From Nannobrachium achirus (Eukaryota; Chordata; Actinopteri; Myctophiformes; Myctophidae): a DNA stretch of 64,000 nt. Every line of letters begins with the position of its first letter. Within the stretch, counting starts at the first letter, position 1. A model generated the notes under the pieces. That model did not search any database. It had not been told where the DNA came from and was given only the letters and a program-made list of their open reading frames with translations. The stretch covers positions 2,652,745 to 2,716,744 of the forward strand of contig OY997660.1 of the NCBI GenBank assembly GCA_963921795.1, given 5' to 3'. Made by a program: the position numbers and the translations under genes. This document shows, in pieces, positions 20,043-31,900 of the stretch.

Positions 20043-20101
20043 GAGGCTAGACTCCTCTGCAGATTCGAACTGAAGATGGGAGGAGTCAGTTTACTAGGCT
20101 A
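20043..20101. repeat. Right terminal inverted repeat and terminal hairpin
   Basis: Read inward from 20101 it starts TAGCCTAGTAAAC (12 of 13 match the left end). The hairpin GACTCCTC (20050-20057) / GAGGAGTC (20080-20087) is centred on TTCGAA (20064-20069), like the left terminus. Confidence 0.88.
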
Positions 20102-20110
20102 TGGCAACAT
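20102..20110. repeat. 9-bp target-site duplication, right copy
   Basis: TGGCAACAT directly follows the element's last base and leads back into the satellite (GACTGGTGTC...). Deleting 11,028 + 9 bp restores a 1,055-bp distance between the equivalent points at 8790 and 20882, as expected for a clean single insertion. Confidence 0.9.
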
Positions 20111-23100
20111 GACTGGTGTCTTGTGCAAGATACCAGTCATGTTGCCATACCTTAGCTTGTTCTGAACTGACGACACTGTAATTGCTGTTAAACCCAACTG
20201 GGTTTTCTAAAATCTCACCTGCACAACCCGAGTTAATATTATTCAGTTCAAATGTATTGTTTCTTTTAAATAATGTTAAAAACTGTATACACAAGAGAAC
20301 GGGACTTCCTGGTCACGTGATCTACCGTTGCATTATGGGAAATGGAGTCTTTCTCTTCACCCGCACCCACTCTGCCAGTTGAGTGGGACTGAGTTACCAA
20401 GGCCCAAGGGGGAATGGCCTTCATTATTTCATACTTTAGCTATTCAAAAATAGCAGATCTACAAGCTCACAGCGCGGCACCGAGTGCCGCGCTGCAAGCT
20501 TGTAGATCTGCTATTTTTGAAAAAGTGTGAAAATGTGTGCAAATCTTTGAATACATGTATTTATTTAAGCAACTCAGATTTTGCTTCTGGGGGGTCCCTG
20601 GAACTACATATTTTGAGATGGGGGTCCCTGGCCAAATACTTATCATTTTGGGGGTCCTTCACATGAAAAAGTTTGAGCACCACTGACATAGAAACATAGG
20701 TTAAAAAAAGGAGTAGCAGATCTACAAGCTCGCAGCGCTGCACTCAAGCCGCACTGTGAGCTTTGTATATCTGCTATTTTTCAATAGTTAAAGCAGAAAA
20801 TAACATGTAGCGTTCCCAGTCTAAATGGGTTAAACCCCCTCCCCCTATGAAGAACATTCATGGGGGGCCGGCAGTGAATCCTTGTACAAAATGGTCACTT
20901 CAACAAGATATTCTAATTATATTCTCCACACTTGTATTCTCCCCATCTTGACAGAATGGTATATTCCCAGGTTCCGCAGGTCAGCTGCACAGGTGCAATG
21001 CATTATTGTTAATTGTGGCACGTTTACTAACATGCCAAGTTTAGCTGCACTTGAACAACCGTTCCAGGCTGCCATATCCAGCCCAAGAAACCATAGAAAC
21101 AGGGGGATAAAATAGAATTTACTTAAAATAAATGTATCATGCCTGTTGCTAAGGTATGGCAACATGACTGGTGTCTTGTGCAAGACACCAGTCATGTTGC
21201 CATACCTTAGCTTGTTCTGAACTGACGACACTGTAATTGCTGTTAAACCCAACTGGGTTTTCTAAAATCTCACCTGCACAACCCGAGTTAATATTATTCA
21301 GTTCAAATGTATTGTTTCTTTTAAATACTGTTAAAAACTGTATACACAAGAGAACGGGACTTCCTGGTCACGTGATCTACCGTTGCATTATGGGAAATGG
21401 AGTCTTTCTCTTCACCCGCACCCACTCTGCCAGTTGAGTGGGACTGAGTTACCAAGGCCCAAGGGGGAGGGGCCTTCATTATTTCATACTTTAGCTATTC
21501 AAAAATAGCAGATCTACAAGCTCACAGCGCGGCACCGAGTGCCGCGCTGCAAGCTTATAGATCTGCTATTTTTGAAAAAGTGTGAAAATTTGTGCAAATC
21601 TTTGAATACATGTATTTTTTAAGCAACTCAGATTTTGCTTCTGGGGGGGTCCCTGGAACTACATATTTTGAGATGGGGGTCCCTGGCAAAATACATATCA
21701 TTTTGGGGGTCCTTCACATGAAAAAGTTTGAGCACCACTGACATAGAAACATAGGTTAAAAAAAGGAGTAGCAGATCTACAAGCTCGCAGCGCTGCACTC
21801 AAGCCGCACTGTGAGCTTTGTATATCTGCTATTTTTCAATAGTTAAAGCAGAAAATAACGTGTAGCGTTCCCAGTCTAAATGGGTTAAACCCCCTCCCCC
21901 TATGAAGAACATTCATGGGGGGCCCGCAGTGAATCCTTGTACAAAATGGTCACTTCAACAAGATATTCTAATTATATTCTCCACACTTGTATTCTCCCCA
22001 TCTTGACAGAATGGTATATTCCCAGGTTCCGCAGGTCAGCTGCACAGGTGCAATGCATTATTGTTAATTGTGGCACGTTTACTAACATGCCAAGTTTAGC
22101 TGCACTTGAACAACCGTTCCAGGCTGCCATATCCAGCCCAAGAAACCATAGAAACAGGGGGATAAAATAGAATTTACTTAAAATAAATGTATCATGCCTG
22201 TTGCTAAGGTATGGCAACATGACTGGTGTCTTGTGCAAGACACCAGTCATGTTGCCATACCTTAGCTTGTTCTGAACTGACGACACTGTAATTGCTGTTA
22301 AACCCAACTGGGTTTTCTAAAATCTCACCTGCACAACCCGAGTTAATATTATTCAGTTCAAATGTATTGTTTCTTTTAAATACTGTTAAAAACTGTATAC
22401 ACAAGAGAACGGGACTTCCTGGTCACGTGATCTACCGTTGCATTATGGGAAATGGAGTCTTTCTCTTCACCCGCACCCACTCTGCCAGTTGAGTGGGACT
22501 GAGTTACCAAGGCCCAAGGGGGAGGGGCCTTCATCATTTCATACTTTAGCTATTCAAAAATAGCAGATCTACAAGCTCACAGCGCGGCACCGAGTGCCGC
22601 GCTGCAAGCTTGTAGATCTGCTATTTTTGAAAAAGTGTGAAAATTTGTGCAAATCTTTGAATACATGTATTTTTAAGCAACTCAGATTTTGCTTCTGGGG
22701 GGGTCCCTGGAACTACATATTTTGAGATGGGGGTCCCTGGCCAAATACATATCATTTTGGGGGTCCTTCACATGAAAAAGTTTGAGCACCACTGACATAG
22801 AAACATAGGTTAAAAAAAGGAGTAGCAGATCTACAAGCTCGCAGCGCTGCACTCAAGCCGCACTGTGAGCTTTGTATATCTGCTATTTTTCAATAGTTAA
22901 AGCAGAAAATAACGTGTAGCGTTCCCAGTCTAAATGGGTTAAACCCCCTCCCCCTATGAAGAACATTCATGGGGGGCCCGCAGTGAATCCTTGTACAAAA
23001 TGGTCACTTCAACAAGATATTCTAATTATATTCTCCACACTTGTATTCTCCCCATCTTGACAGAATGGTATATTCCCAGGTTCCGCAGGTCAGCTGCACA

Positions 23101-26100
23101 GGTGCAATGCATTATTGTTAATTGTGGCACGTTTACTAACATGCCAAGTTTAGCTGCACTTGAACAACCGTTCCAGGCTGCCATATCCAGCCCAAGAAAC
23201 CATAGAAACAGGGGGATAAAATAGAATGTACTTAAAATAAATGTATCATGCCTGTTGCTAAGGTATGGCAACATGACTGGTGTCTTGTGCAAGATACCAG
23301 TCATGTTGCCATACCTTAGCTTGTTCTGAACTGACGACACTGTAATTGCTGTTAAACCCAACTGGGTTTTCTAAAATCTCACCTGCACAACCCGAGTTAA
23401 TATTATTCAGTTCAAATGTATTGTTTCTTTTAAATAATGTTAAAAACTGTATACACAAGAGAACGGGACTTCCTGGTCACGTGATCTACCGTTGCATTAT
23501 GGGAAATGGAGTCTTTCTCTTCACCCGCACCCACTCTGCCAGTTGAGTGGGACTGAGTTACCAAGGCCCAAGGGGGAATGGCCTTCATTATTTCATACTT
23601 TAGCTATTCAAAAATAGCAGATCTACAAGCTCACAGCGCGGCACCGAGTGCCGCGCTGCAAGCTTGTAGATCTGCTATTTTTGAAAAAGTGTGAAAATGT
23701 GTGCAAATCTTTGAATACATGTATTTATTTAAGCAACTCAGATTTTGCTTCTGGGGGGTCCCTGGAACTACATATTTTGAGATGGGGGTCCCTGGCCAAA
23801 TACATATCATTTTGGGGGTCCTTCACATGAAAAAGTTTGAGCACCACTGACATAGAAACATAGGTTAAAAAAAGGAGTAGCAGATCTACAAGCTCGCAGC
23901 GCTGCACTCAAGCCGCACTGTGAGCTTTGTATATCTGCTATTTTTCAATAGTTAAAGCAGAAAATAACATGTAGCGTTCCCAGTCTAAATGGGTTAAACC
24001 CCCTCCCCCTATGAAGAACATTCATGGGGGGCCGGCAGTGAATCCTTGTACAAAATGGTCACTTCAACAAGATATTCTAATTATATTCTCCACACTTGTA
24101 TTCTCCCCATCTTGACAGAATGGTATATTCCCAGGTTCCGCAGGTCAGCTGCACAGGTGCAATGCATTATTGTTAATTGTGGCACGTTTACTAACATGCC
24201 AAGTTTAGCTGCACTTGAACAACCGTTCCAGGCTGCCATATCCAGCCCAAGAAACCATAGAAACAGGGGGATAAAATAGAATTTACTTAAAATAAATGTA
24301 TCATGCCTGTTGCTAAGGTATGGCAACATGACTGGTGTCTTGTGCAAGACACCAGTCATGTTGCCATACCTTAGCTTGTTCTGAACTGACGACACTGTAA
24401 TTGCTGTTAAACCCAACTGGGTTTTCTAAAATCTCACCTGCACAACCCGAGTTAATATTATTCAGTTCAAATGTATTGTTTCTTTTAAATACTGTTAAAA
24501 ACTGTATACACAAGAGAACGGGACTTCCTGGTCACGTGATCTACCGTTGCATTATGGGAAATGGAGTCTTTCTCTTCACCCGCACCCACTCTGCCAGTTG
24601 AGTGGGACTGAGTTACCAAGGCCCAAGGGGGAGGGGCCTTCATTATTTCATACTTTAGCTATTCAAAAATAGCAGATCTACAAGCTCACAGCGCGGCACC
24701 GAGTGCCGCGCTGCAAGCTTATAGATCTGCTATTTTTGAAAAAGTGTGAAAATTTGTGCAAATCTTTGAATACATGTATTTTTTAAGCAACTCAGATTTT
24801 GCTTCTGGGGGGGTCCCTGGAACTACATATTTTGAGATGGGGGTCCCTGGCAAAATACATATCATTTTGGGGGTCCTTCACATGAAAAAGTTTGAGCACC
24901 ACTGACATAGAAACATAGGTTAAAAAAAGGAGTAGCAGATCTACAAGCTCGCAGCGCTGCACTCAAGCCGCACTGTGAGCTTTGTATATCTGCTATTTTT
25001 CAATAGTTAAAGCAGAAAATAACGTGTAGCGTTCCCAGTCTAAATAGGTTAAACCCCCTCCCCCTATGAAGAACATTCATGGGGGGCCCGCAGTGAATCC
25101 TTGTACAAAATGGTCACTTCAACAAGATATTCTAATTATATTCTCCACACTTGTATTCTCCCCATCTTGACAGAATGGTATATTCCCAGGTTCCGCAGGT
25201 CAGCTGCACAGGTGCAATGCATTATTGTTAATTGTGGCACGTTTACTAACATGCCAAGTTTAGCTGCACTTGAACAACCGTTCCAGGCTGCCATATCCAG
25301 CCCAAGAAACCATAGAAACAGGGGGATAAAATAGAATTTACTTAAAATAAATGTATCATGCCTGTTGCTAAGGTATGGCAACATGACTGGTGTCTTGTGC
25401 AAGACACCAGTCATGTTGCCATACCTTAGCTTGTTCTGAACTGACGACACTGTAATTGCTGTTAAACCCAACTGGGTTTTCTAAAATCTCACCTGCACAA
25501 CCCGAGTTAATATTATTCAGTTCAAATGTATTGTTTCTTTTAAATACTGTTAAAAACTGTATACACAAGAGAACGGGACTTCCTGGTCACGTGATCTACC
25601 GTTGCATTATGGGAAATGGAGTCTTTCTCTTCACCCGCACCCACTCTGCCAGTTGAGTGGGACTGAGTTACCAAGGCCCAAGGGGGAGGGGCCTTCATCA
25701 TTTCATACTTTAGCTATTCAAAAATAGCAGATCTACAAGCTCACAGCGCGGCACCGAGTGCCGCGCTGCAAGCTTGTAGATCTGCTATTTTTGAAAAAGT
25801 GTGAAAATTTGTGCAAATCTTTGAATACATGTATTTTTAAGCAACTCAGATTTTGCTTCTGGGGGGGTCCCTGGAACTACATATTTTGAGATGGGGGTCC
25901 CTGGCCAAATACATATCATTTTGGGGGTCCTTCACATGAAAAAGTTTGAGCACCACTGACATAGAAACATAGGTTAAAAAAAGGAGTAGCAGATCTACAA
26001 GCTCGCAGCGCTGCACTCAAGCCGCACTGTGAGCTTTGTATATCTGCTATTTTTCAATAGTTAAAGCAGAAAATAACGTGTAGCGTTCCCAGTCTAAATG

Positions 26101-26429
26101 GGTTAAACCCCCTCCCCCTATGAAGAACATTCATGGGGGGCCCGCAGTGAATCCTTGTACAAAATGGTCACTTCAACAAGATATTCTAATTATATTCTCC
26201 ACACTTGTATTCTCCCCATCTTGACAGAATGGTATATTCCCAGGTTCCGCAGGTCAGCTGCACAGGTGCAATGCATTATTGTTAATTGTGGCACGTTTAC
26301 TAACATGCCAAGTTTAGCTGCACTTGAACAACCGTTCCAGGCTGCCATATCCAGCCCAAGAAACCATAGAAACAGGGGGATAAAATAGAATGTACTTAAA
26401 ATAAATGTATCATGCCTGTTGCTAAGGTA
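20102..26429. repeat. Higher-order repeat: three-monomer block, two copies (shift 3,164 bp)
   Basis: Private variants recur 3,164 bp apart. Examples are GATACCAG (20130, 23294), TTTATTTAAGC (20560, 23724), AGCTTATAG (21552, 24716), CTGGCAAAATAC (21684, 24848), TTCATCATTTC (22530, 25694) and the shortened TATTTTTAAGC (22668, 25833). The two blocks are nearly identical. A GGGGCCGGCAG variant in step at about 20872, 24034 and 27192 suggests a third, partly replaced copy. Confidence 0.9.
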
Positions 26430-28929
26430 TGGCAACATGACTGGTGTCTTGTGCAAGACACCAGTCATGTTGCCATACCTTAGCTTGTTCTGAACTGACG
26501 ACACTGTAATTGCTGTTATACCCAACTGGGTTTTCTAAAATCTCACCTGCACAACCCGAGTTAATATTATTCAGTTCAAATGTATTGTTTCTTTTAAATA
26601 CTGTTAAAAACTGTATACACAAGAGAACGGGACTTCCTGGTCACGTGATCTACCGTTGCATTATGGGAAATGGAGTCTTTCTCTTCACCCGCACCCACTC
26701 TGCCAGTTGAGTGGGACTGAGTTACCAAGGCCCAAGGGGGAAGGGCCTTCATTATTTCATACTTTAGCTATTCAAAAATAGCAGATCTACAAGCTCACAG
26801 CGCGGCACCGAGTGCCGCGCTGCAAGCTTGTAGATCTGCTATTTTTTAAAAAGTGTGAAAATTTGTGCAAATCTTTGAATACATGTATTTTTTAAGCAAC
26901 TCAGATTTTGCTTCTGGGGGGTCCCTGGAACTACATATTTTGAGATGGGGGTCCCTGGCCAAATACATATCATTTTGGGGGTCCTTCACATGAAAAAGTT
27001 TGAGCACCACTGACATAGAAACATAGGTTAAAAAAAGGAGTAGCAGATCTACAAGCTCGCAGCGCTGCACTCAAGCCGCACTGTGAGCTTTGTATATCTG
27101 CTATTTTTCAATAGTTAAAGCAGAAAATAACATGTAGCGTTCCCAGTCTAAATGGGTTAAACCCCCTCCCCCTATGAAGAACATTCATGGGGGGCCGGCA
27201 GTGAATCCTTGTACAAAATGGTCACTTCAACAAGATATTCTAATTATATTCTCCACACTTGTATTCTCCCCATCTTGACAGAATGGTATATTCCCAGGTT
27301 CCGCAGGTCAGCTGCACAGGTGCAATGCATTATTGTTAATTGTGGCACGTTTACTAACATGCCAAGTTTAGCTGCACTTGAACAACCGTTCCAGGCTGCC
27401 ATATCCAGCCCAAGAAACCATAGAAACAGGGGGATAAAATAGAATTTACTTAAAATAAATGTATCATGCCTGTTGCTAAGGTATGGCAACATGACTGTTG
27501 TCTTGTGCAAGACACCAGTCATGTTGCCATACCTTAGCTTGTTCTGAACTGACGACACTGTAATTGCTGTTAAACCCAACTGGGTTTTCTAAAATCTCAC
27601 CTGCACAACCCAAGTTAATATTATTCAGTTCAAATGTATTGTTTCTTTTAAATACTGTTAAAAACTGTATACACAAGAGAACGGGACTTCCTGGTCACGT
27701 GATCTACCGTTGCATTATGGGAAATGGAGTCTTTCTCTTCACCCGCACCCACTCTGCCAGTTGAGTGGGACTGAGTTACCAAGGCCCAAGGGGGAAGGGC
27801 CTTCATTATTTCATACTTTAGCTATTCAAAAATAGCAGATCTACAAGCTCACAGCGCGGCACCGAGTGCCGCGCTGCAAGCTTGTAGATCTGCTATTTTT
27901 GAAAAAGTGTGAAAATTTGTGCAAATCTTTGAATACATGTATTTTTTAAGCAACTCAGATTTTGCTTCTGGGGGGTCCCTGGAACTACATATTTTGAGAT
28001 GGGGGTCCCTGGCCAAATACCTATCAATTTGGGGGTCCTTCACATGAAAAGGTTTGAGCACCACTGACATAGAAACATAGGTTAAAAAAAGGAGTAGCAG
28101 ATCTACAAGCTCGCAGCGCTGCACTCAAGCCGCACTGTGAGCTTTGTATATCTGCTATTTTTCAATAGTTAAAGCAGAAAATAACGTGTAGCGTTCCCAG
28201 TCTAAATGGGTTAAACCCCCTCCCCCTATGAAGAACATTCATGGGGGGCCCGCAGTGAATCCTTGTACAAAATGGTCACTTCAACAAGATATTCTAATTA
28301 TATTCTCCACACTTGTATTCTCCCCATCTTGACAGAATGGTATATTCCCAGGTTCCGCAGGTCAGCTGCACAGGTGCAATGCATTATTGTTAATTGTGGC
28401 ACGTTTACTAACATGCCAAGTTTAGCTGCACTTGAACAACCGTTCCAGGCTGCCATATCCAGCCCAAGAAACCATAGAAACAGGGGGATAAAATAGAATT
28501 TACTTAAAATAAATGTATCATGCCTGTTGCTAAGGTATGGCAACATGACTGGTGTCTTGTGCAAGACACCAGTCATGTTGCCATACCTTAGCTTGTTCTG
28601 AACTGACGACACTGTAATTGCTGTTAAACCCAACTGGGTTTTCTAAAATCTCACCTGCACAACCCGAGTTAATATTATTCAGTTCAAATGTATTGTTTCT
28701 TTTAAATACTGTTAAAAACTGTATACACAAGGGAACGGGACTTCCTGGTCACGTGATCTACCGTTGCATTATGGGAAATGGAGTCTTTCTCTTCACCCGC
28801 ACCCACTCTGCCAGTTGAGTGGGACTGAGTTACCAAGGCCCAAGGGGGAGGGGCCTTCATTATTTCATACTTTAGCTATTCAAAAATAGCAGATCTACAA
28901 GCTCACAGCGCGGCACCGAGTGCCGCGCT

Positions 28930-31900
28930 GCAAGCTTGTAGATCTGCTATTTTTGAAAAAGTGTGAAAATTTGTGCAAATCTTTGAATACATGTATTTTT
29001 TAAGCAACTCAGATTTTGCTTCTGGGGGGTCCCTCTGGAACTACATATTTTGAGATGGGGGTCCCTGGCCAAATACATATCATTTTGGGGGTCCTTCACA
29101 TGAAAAAGTTTGAGCACCACTGACATAGAAACATAGGTTAAAAAAAGGAGTAGCAGATCTACAAGCTCGCAGCGCTGCACTCAAGCCGCACTGTGAGCTT
29201 TGTATATCTGCTATTTTTCAATAGTTAAAGCAGAAAATAACGTGTAGCGTTCCCAGTCTAAATGGGTTAAACCCCCTCCCCCTATGAAGAACATTCATGG
29301 GGGGCCCGCAGTGAATCCTTGTACAAAATGGTCACTTCAACAAGATATTCTAATTATATTCTCCACACTTGTATTCTCCCCATCTTGACAGAATGGTATA
29401 TTCCCAGGTTCCGCAGGTCAGCTGCACAGGTGCAGTGCATTATTGTTAATTGTGGCACGTTTACTAACATGCCAAGTTTAGCTGCACTTGAACAACCGTT
29501 CCAGGCTGCCATATCCAGCCCAAGAAACCATAGAAACAGGGGGATAAAATAGAATTTACTTAAAATAAATGTATCATGCCTGTTGCTAAGGTATGGCAAC
29601 ATGACTGGTGTCTTGTGCAAGACACCAGTCATGTTGCCATACCTTAGCTTGTTCTGAACTGACGACACTGTAATTGCTGTTAAACCCAACTGGGTTTTCT
29701 AAAATCTCACCTGCACAACCCGAGTTAATATTATTCAGTTCAAATGTATTGTTTCTTTTAAATACTGTTAAAAACTGTATACACAAGAGAACGGGACTTC
29801 CTGGTCACGTGATCTACCGTTGCATTATGGGAAATGGAGTCTTTCTCTTCACCCGCACCCACTCTGCCAGTTGAGTGGGACTGAGTTACCAAGGCCCAAG
29901 GGGGAGGGGCCTTCATTATTTCATACTTTAGCTATTCAAAAATAGCAGATCTACAAGCTCACAGCGCGGCACCGAGTGCCGCGCTGCAAGCTTGTAGATC
30001 TGCTATTTTTGAAAAAGTGTGAAAATTTGTGCAAATCTTTGAATACATGTATTTTTTAAGCAACTCAGATTTTGCTTCTGGGGGGTCCCTCTGGAACTAC
30101 ATATTTTGAGATGGGGGTCCCTGGCCAAATACATATCATTTTGGGGGTCCTTCACATGAAAAAGTTTGAGCACCACTGACATAGAAACATAGGTTAAAAA
30201 AAGGAGTAGCAGATCTACAAGCTCGCAGCGCTGCACTCAAGCCGCACTGTGAGCTTTGTATATCTGCTATTTTTCAATAGTTAAAGCAGAAAATAACGTG
30301 TAGCGTTCCCAGTCTAAATGGGTTAAACCCCCTCCCCCTATGAAGAACATTCATGGGGGGCCCGCAGTGAATCCTTGTACAAAATGGTCACTTCAACAAG
30401 ATATTCTAATTATATTCTCCACACTTGTATTCTCCCCATCTTGACAGAATGGTATATTCCCAGGTTCCGCAGGTCAGCTGCACAGGTGCAGTGCATTATT
30501 GTTAATTGTGGCACGTTTACTAACATGCCAAGTTTAGCTGCACTTGAACAACCGTTCCAGGCTGCCATATCCAGCCCAAGAAACCATAGAAACAGGGGGA
30601 TAAAATAGAATTTACTTAAAATAAATGTATCATGCCTGTTGCTAAGGTATGGCAACATGACTGGTGTCTTGTGCAAGACACCAGTCATGTTGCCATACCT
30701 TAGCTTGTTCTGAACTGACGACACTGTAATTGCTGTTAAACCCAACTGGGTTTTCTAAAATCTCACCTGCACAACCCGAGTTAATATTATTCAGTTCAAA
30801 TGTATTGTTTCTTTTAAATACTGTTAAAAACTGTATACACAAGAGAACGGGACTTCCTGGTCACGTGATCTACCGTTGCATTATGGGAAATGGAGTCTTT
30901 CTCTTCACCCGCACCCACTCTGCCAGTTGAGTGGGACTGAGTTACCAAGGCCCAAGGGGGAGGGGCCTTCATTATTTCATACTTTAGCTATTCAAAAATA
31001 GCAGATCTACAAGCTCACAGCGCGGCACCGAGTGCCGCGCTGCAAGCTTGTAGATCTGCTATTTTTGAAAAAGTGTGAAAATTTGTGCAAATCTTTGAAT
31101 ACATGTATTTTTTAAGCAACTCAGATTTTGCTTCTGGGGGGTCCCTCTGGAACTACATATTTTGAGATGGGGGTCCCTGGCCAAATACATATCATTTTGG
31201 GGGTCCTTCACATGAAAAAGTTTGAGCACCACTGACATAGAAACATAGGTTAAAAAAAGGAGTAGCAGATCTACAAGCTCGCAGCGCTGCACTCAAGCCG
31301 CACTGTGAGCTTTGTATATCTGCTATTTTTCAATAGTTAAAGCAGAAAATAACGTGTAGCGTTCCCAGTCTAAATGGGTTAAACCCCCTCCCCCTATGAA
31401 GAACATTCATGGGGGGCCCGCAGTGAATCCTTGTACAAAATGGTCACTTCAACAAGATATTCTAATTATATTCTCCACACTTGTATTCTCCCCATCTTGA
31501 CAGAATGGTATATTCCCAGGTTCCGCAGGTCAGCTGCACAGGTGCAGTGCATTATTGTTAATTGTGGCACGTTTACTAACATGCCAAGTTTAGCTGCACT
31601 TGAACAACCGTTCCAGGCTGCCATATCCAGCCCAAGAAACCATAGAAACAGGGGGATAAAATAGAATTTACTTAAAATAAATGTATCATGCCTGTTGCTA
31701 AGGTATGGCAACATGACTGGTGTCTTGTGCAAGACACCAGTCATGTTGCCATACCTTAGCTTGTTCTGAACTGACGACACTGTAATTGCTGTTAAACCCA
31801 ACTGGGTTTTCTAAAATCTCACCTGCACAACCCGAGTTAATATTATTCAGTTCAAATGTATTGTTTCTTTTAAATACTGTTAAAAACTGTATACACAAGA
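28930..31900. repeat. Local run of three near-identical 1,056-bp monomers
   Basis: Three successive units share GTCCCTCTGG (a 2-bp CT duplication at about 29030, 30086 and 31142) and CAGGTGCAGTGC (about 29430, 30486 and 31542), and otherwise look almost identical. They are spaced exactly 1,056 bp apart, which indicates a recent unequal-exchange amplification of one variant monomer. Confidence 0.85.

Larger units (their letters stand above)
9074..20101. mobile_element. 11-kb cut-and-paste DNA transposon, helicase-carrying Academ-like (AcademH-type) candidate
   Basis: The boundaries are set by inverted ends (TAGCCTCGTAAAC at left, GTTTACTAGGCTA at right), a perfect 9-bp target duplication and restoration of satellite register when removed. 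It carries two convergent spliced genes: a large transposase-like protein (plus) and a RecQ-type helicase (minus). Promoter-like sequence lies just inside each end. The pairing of a DDE-type transposase with an SF2 helicase is known for a helicase-bearing lineage of Academ transposons, which is why that name is suggested. Academ elements are often described with shorter target duplications, so the 9-bp duplication should be compared with that lineage. The transposase has one in-frame stop and its introns hold later insertions, so this copy may be inactive although the helicase frame is intact. Confidence 0.85.

Noticed and set aside
9074..20101. LTR retrotransposon or viral insertion
   Set aside because: The ends are short and inverted, the target duplication is 9 bp, and there are no reverse transcriptase, integrase, protease or capsid motifs. 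The genes are spliced and convergent.
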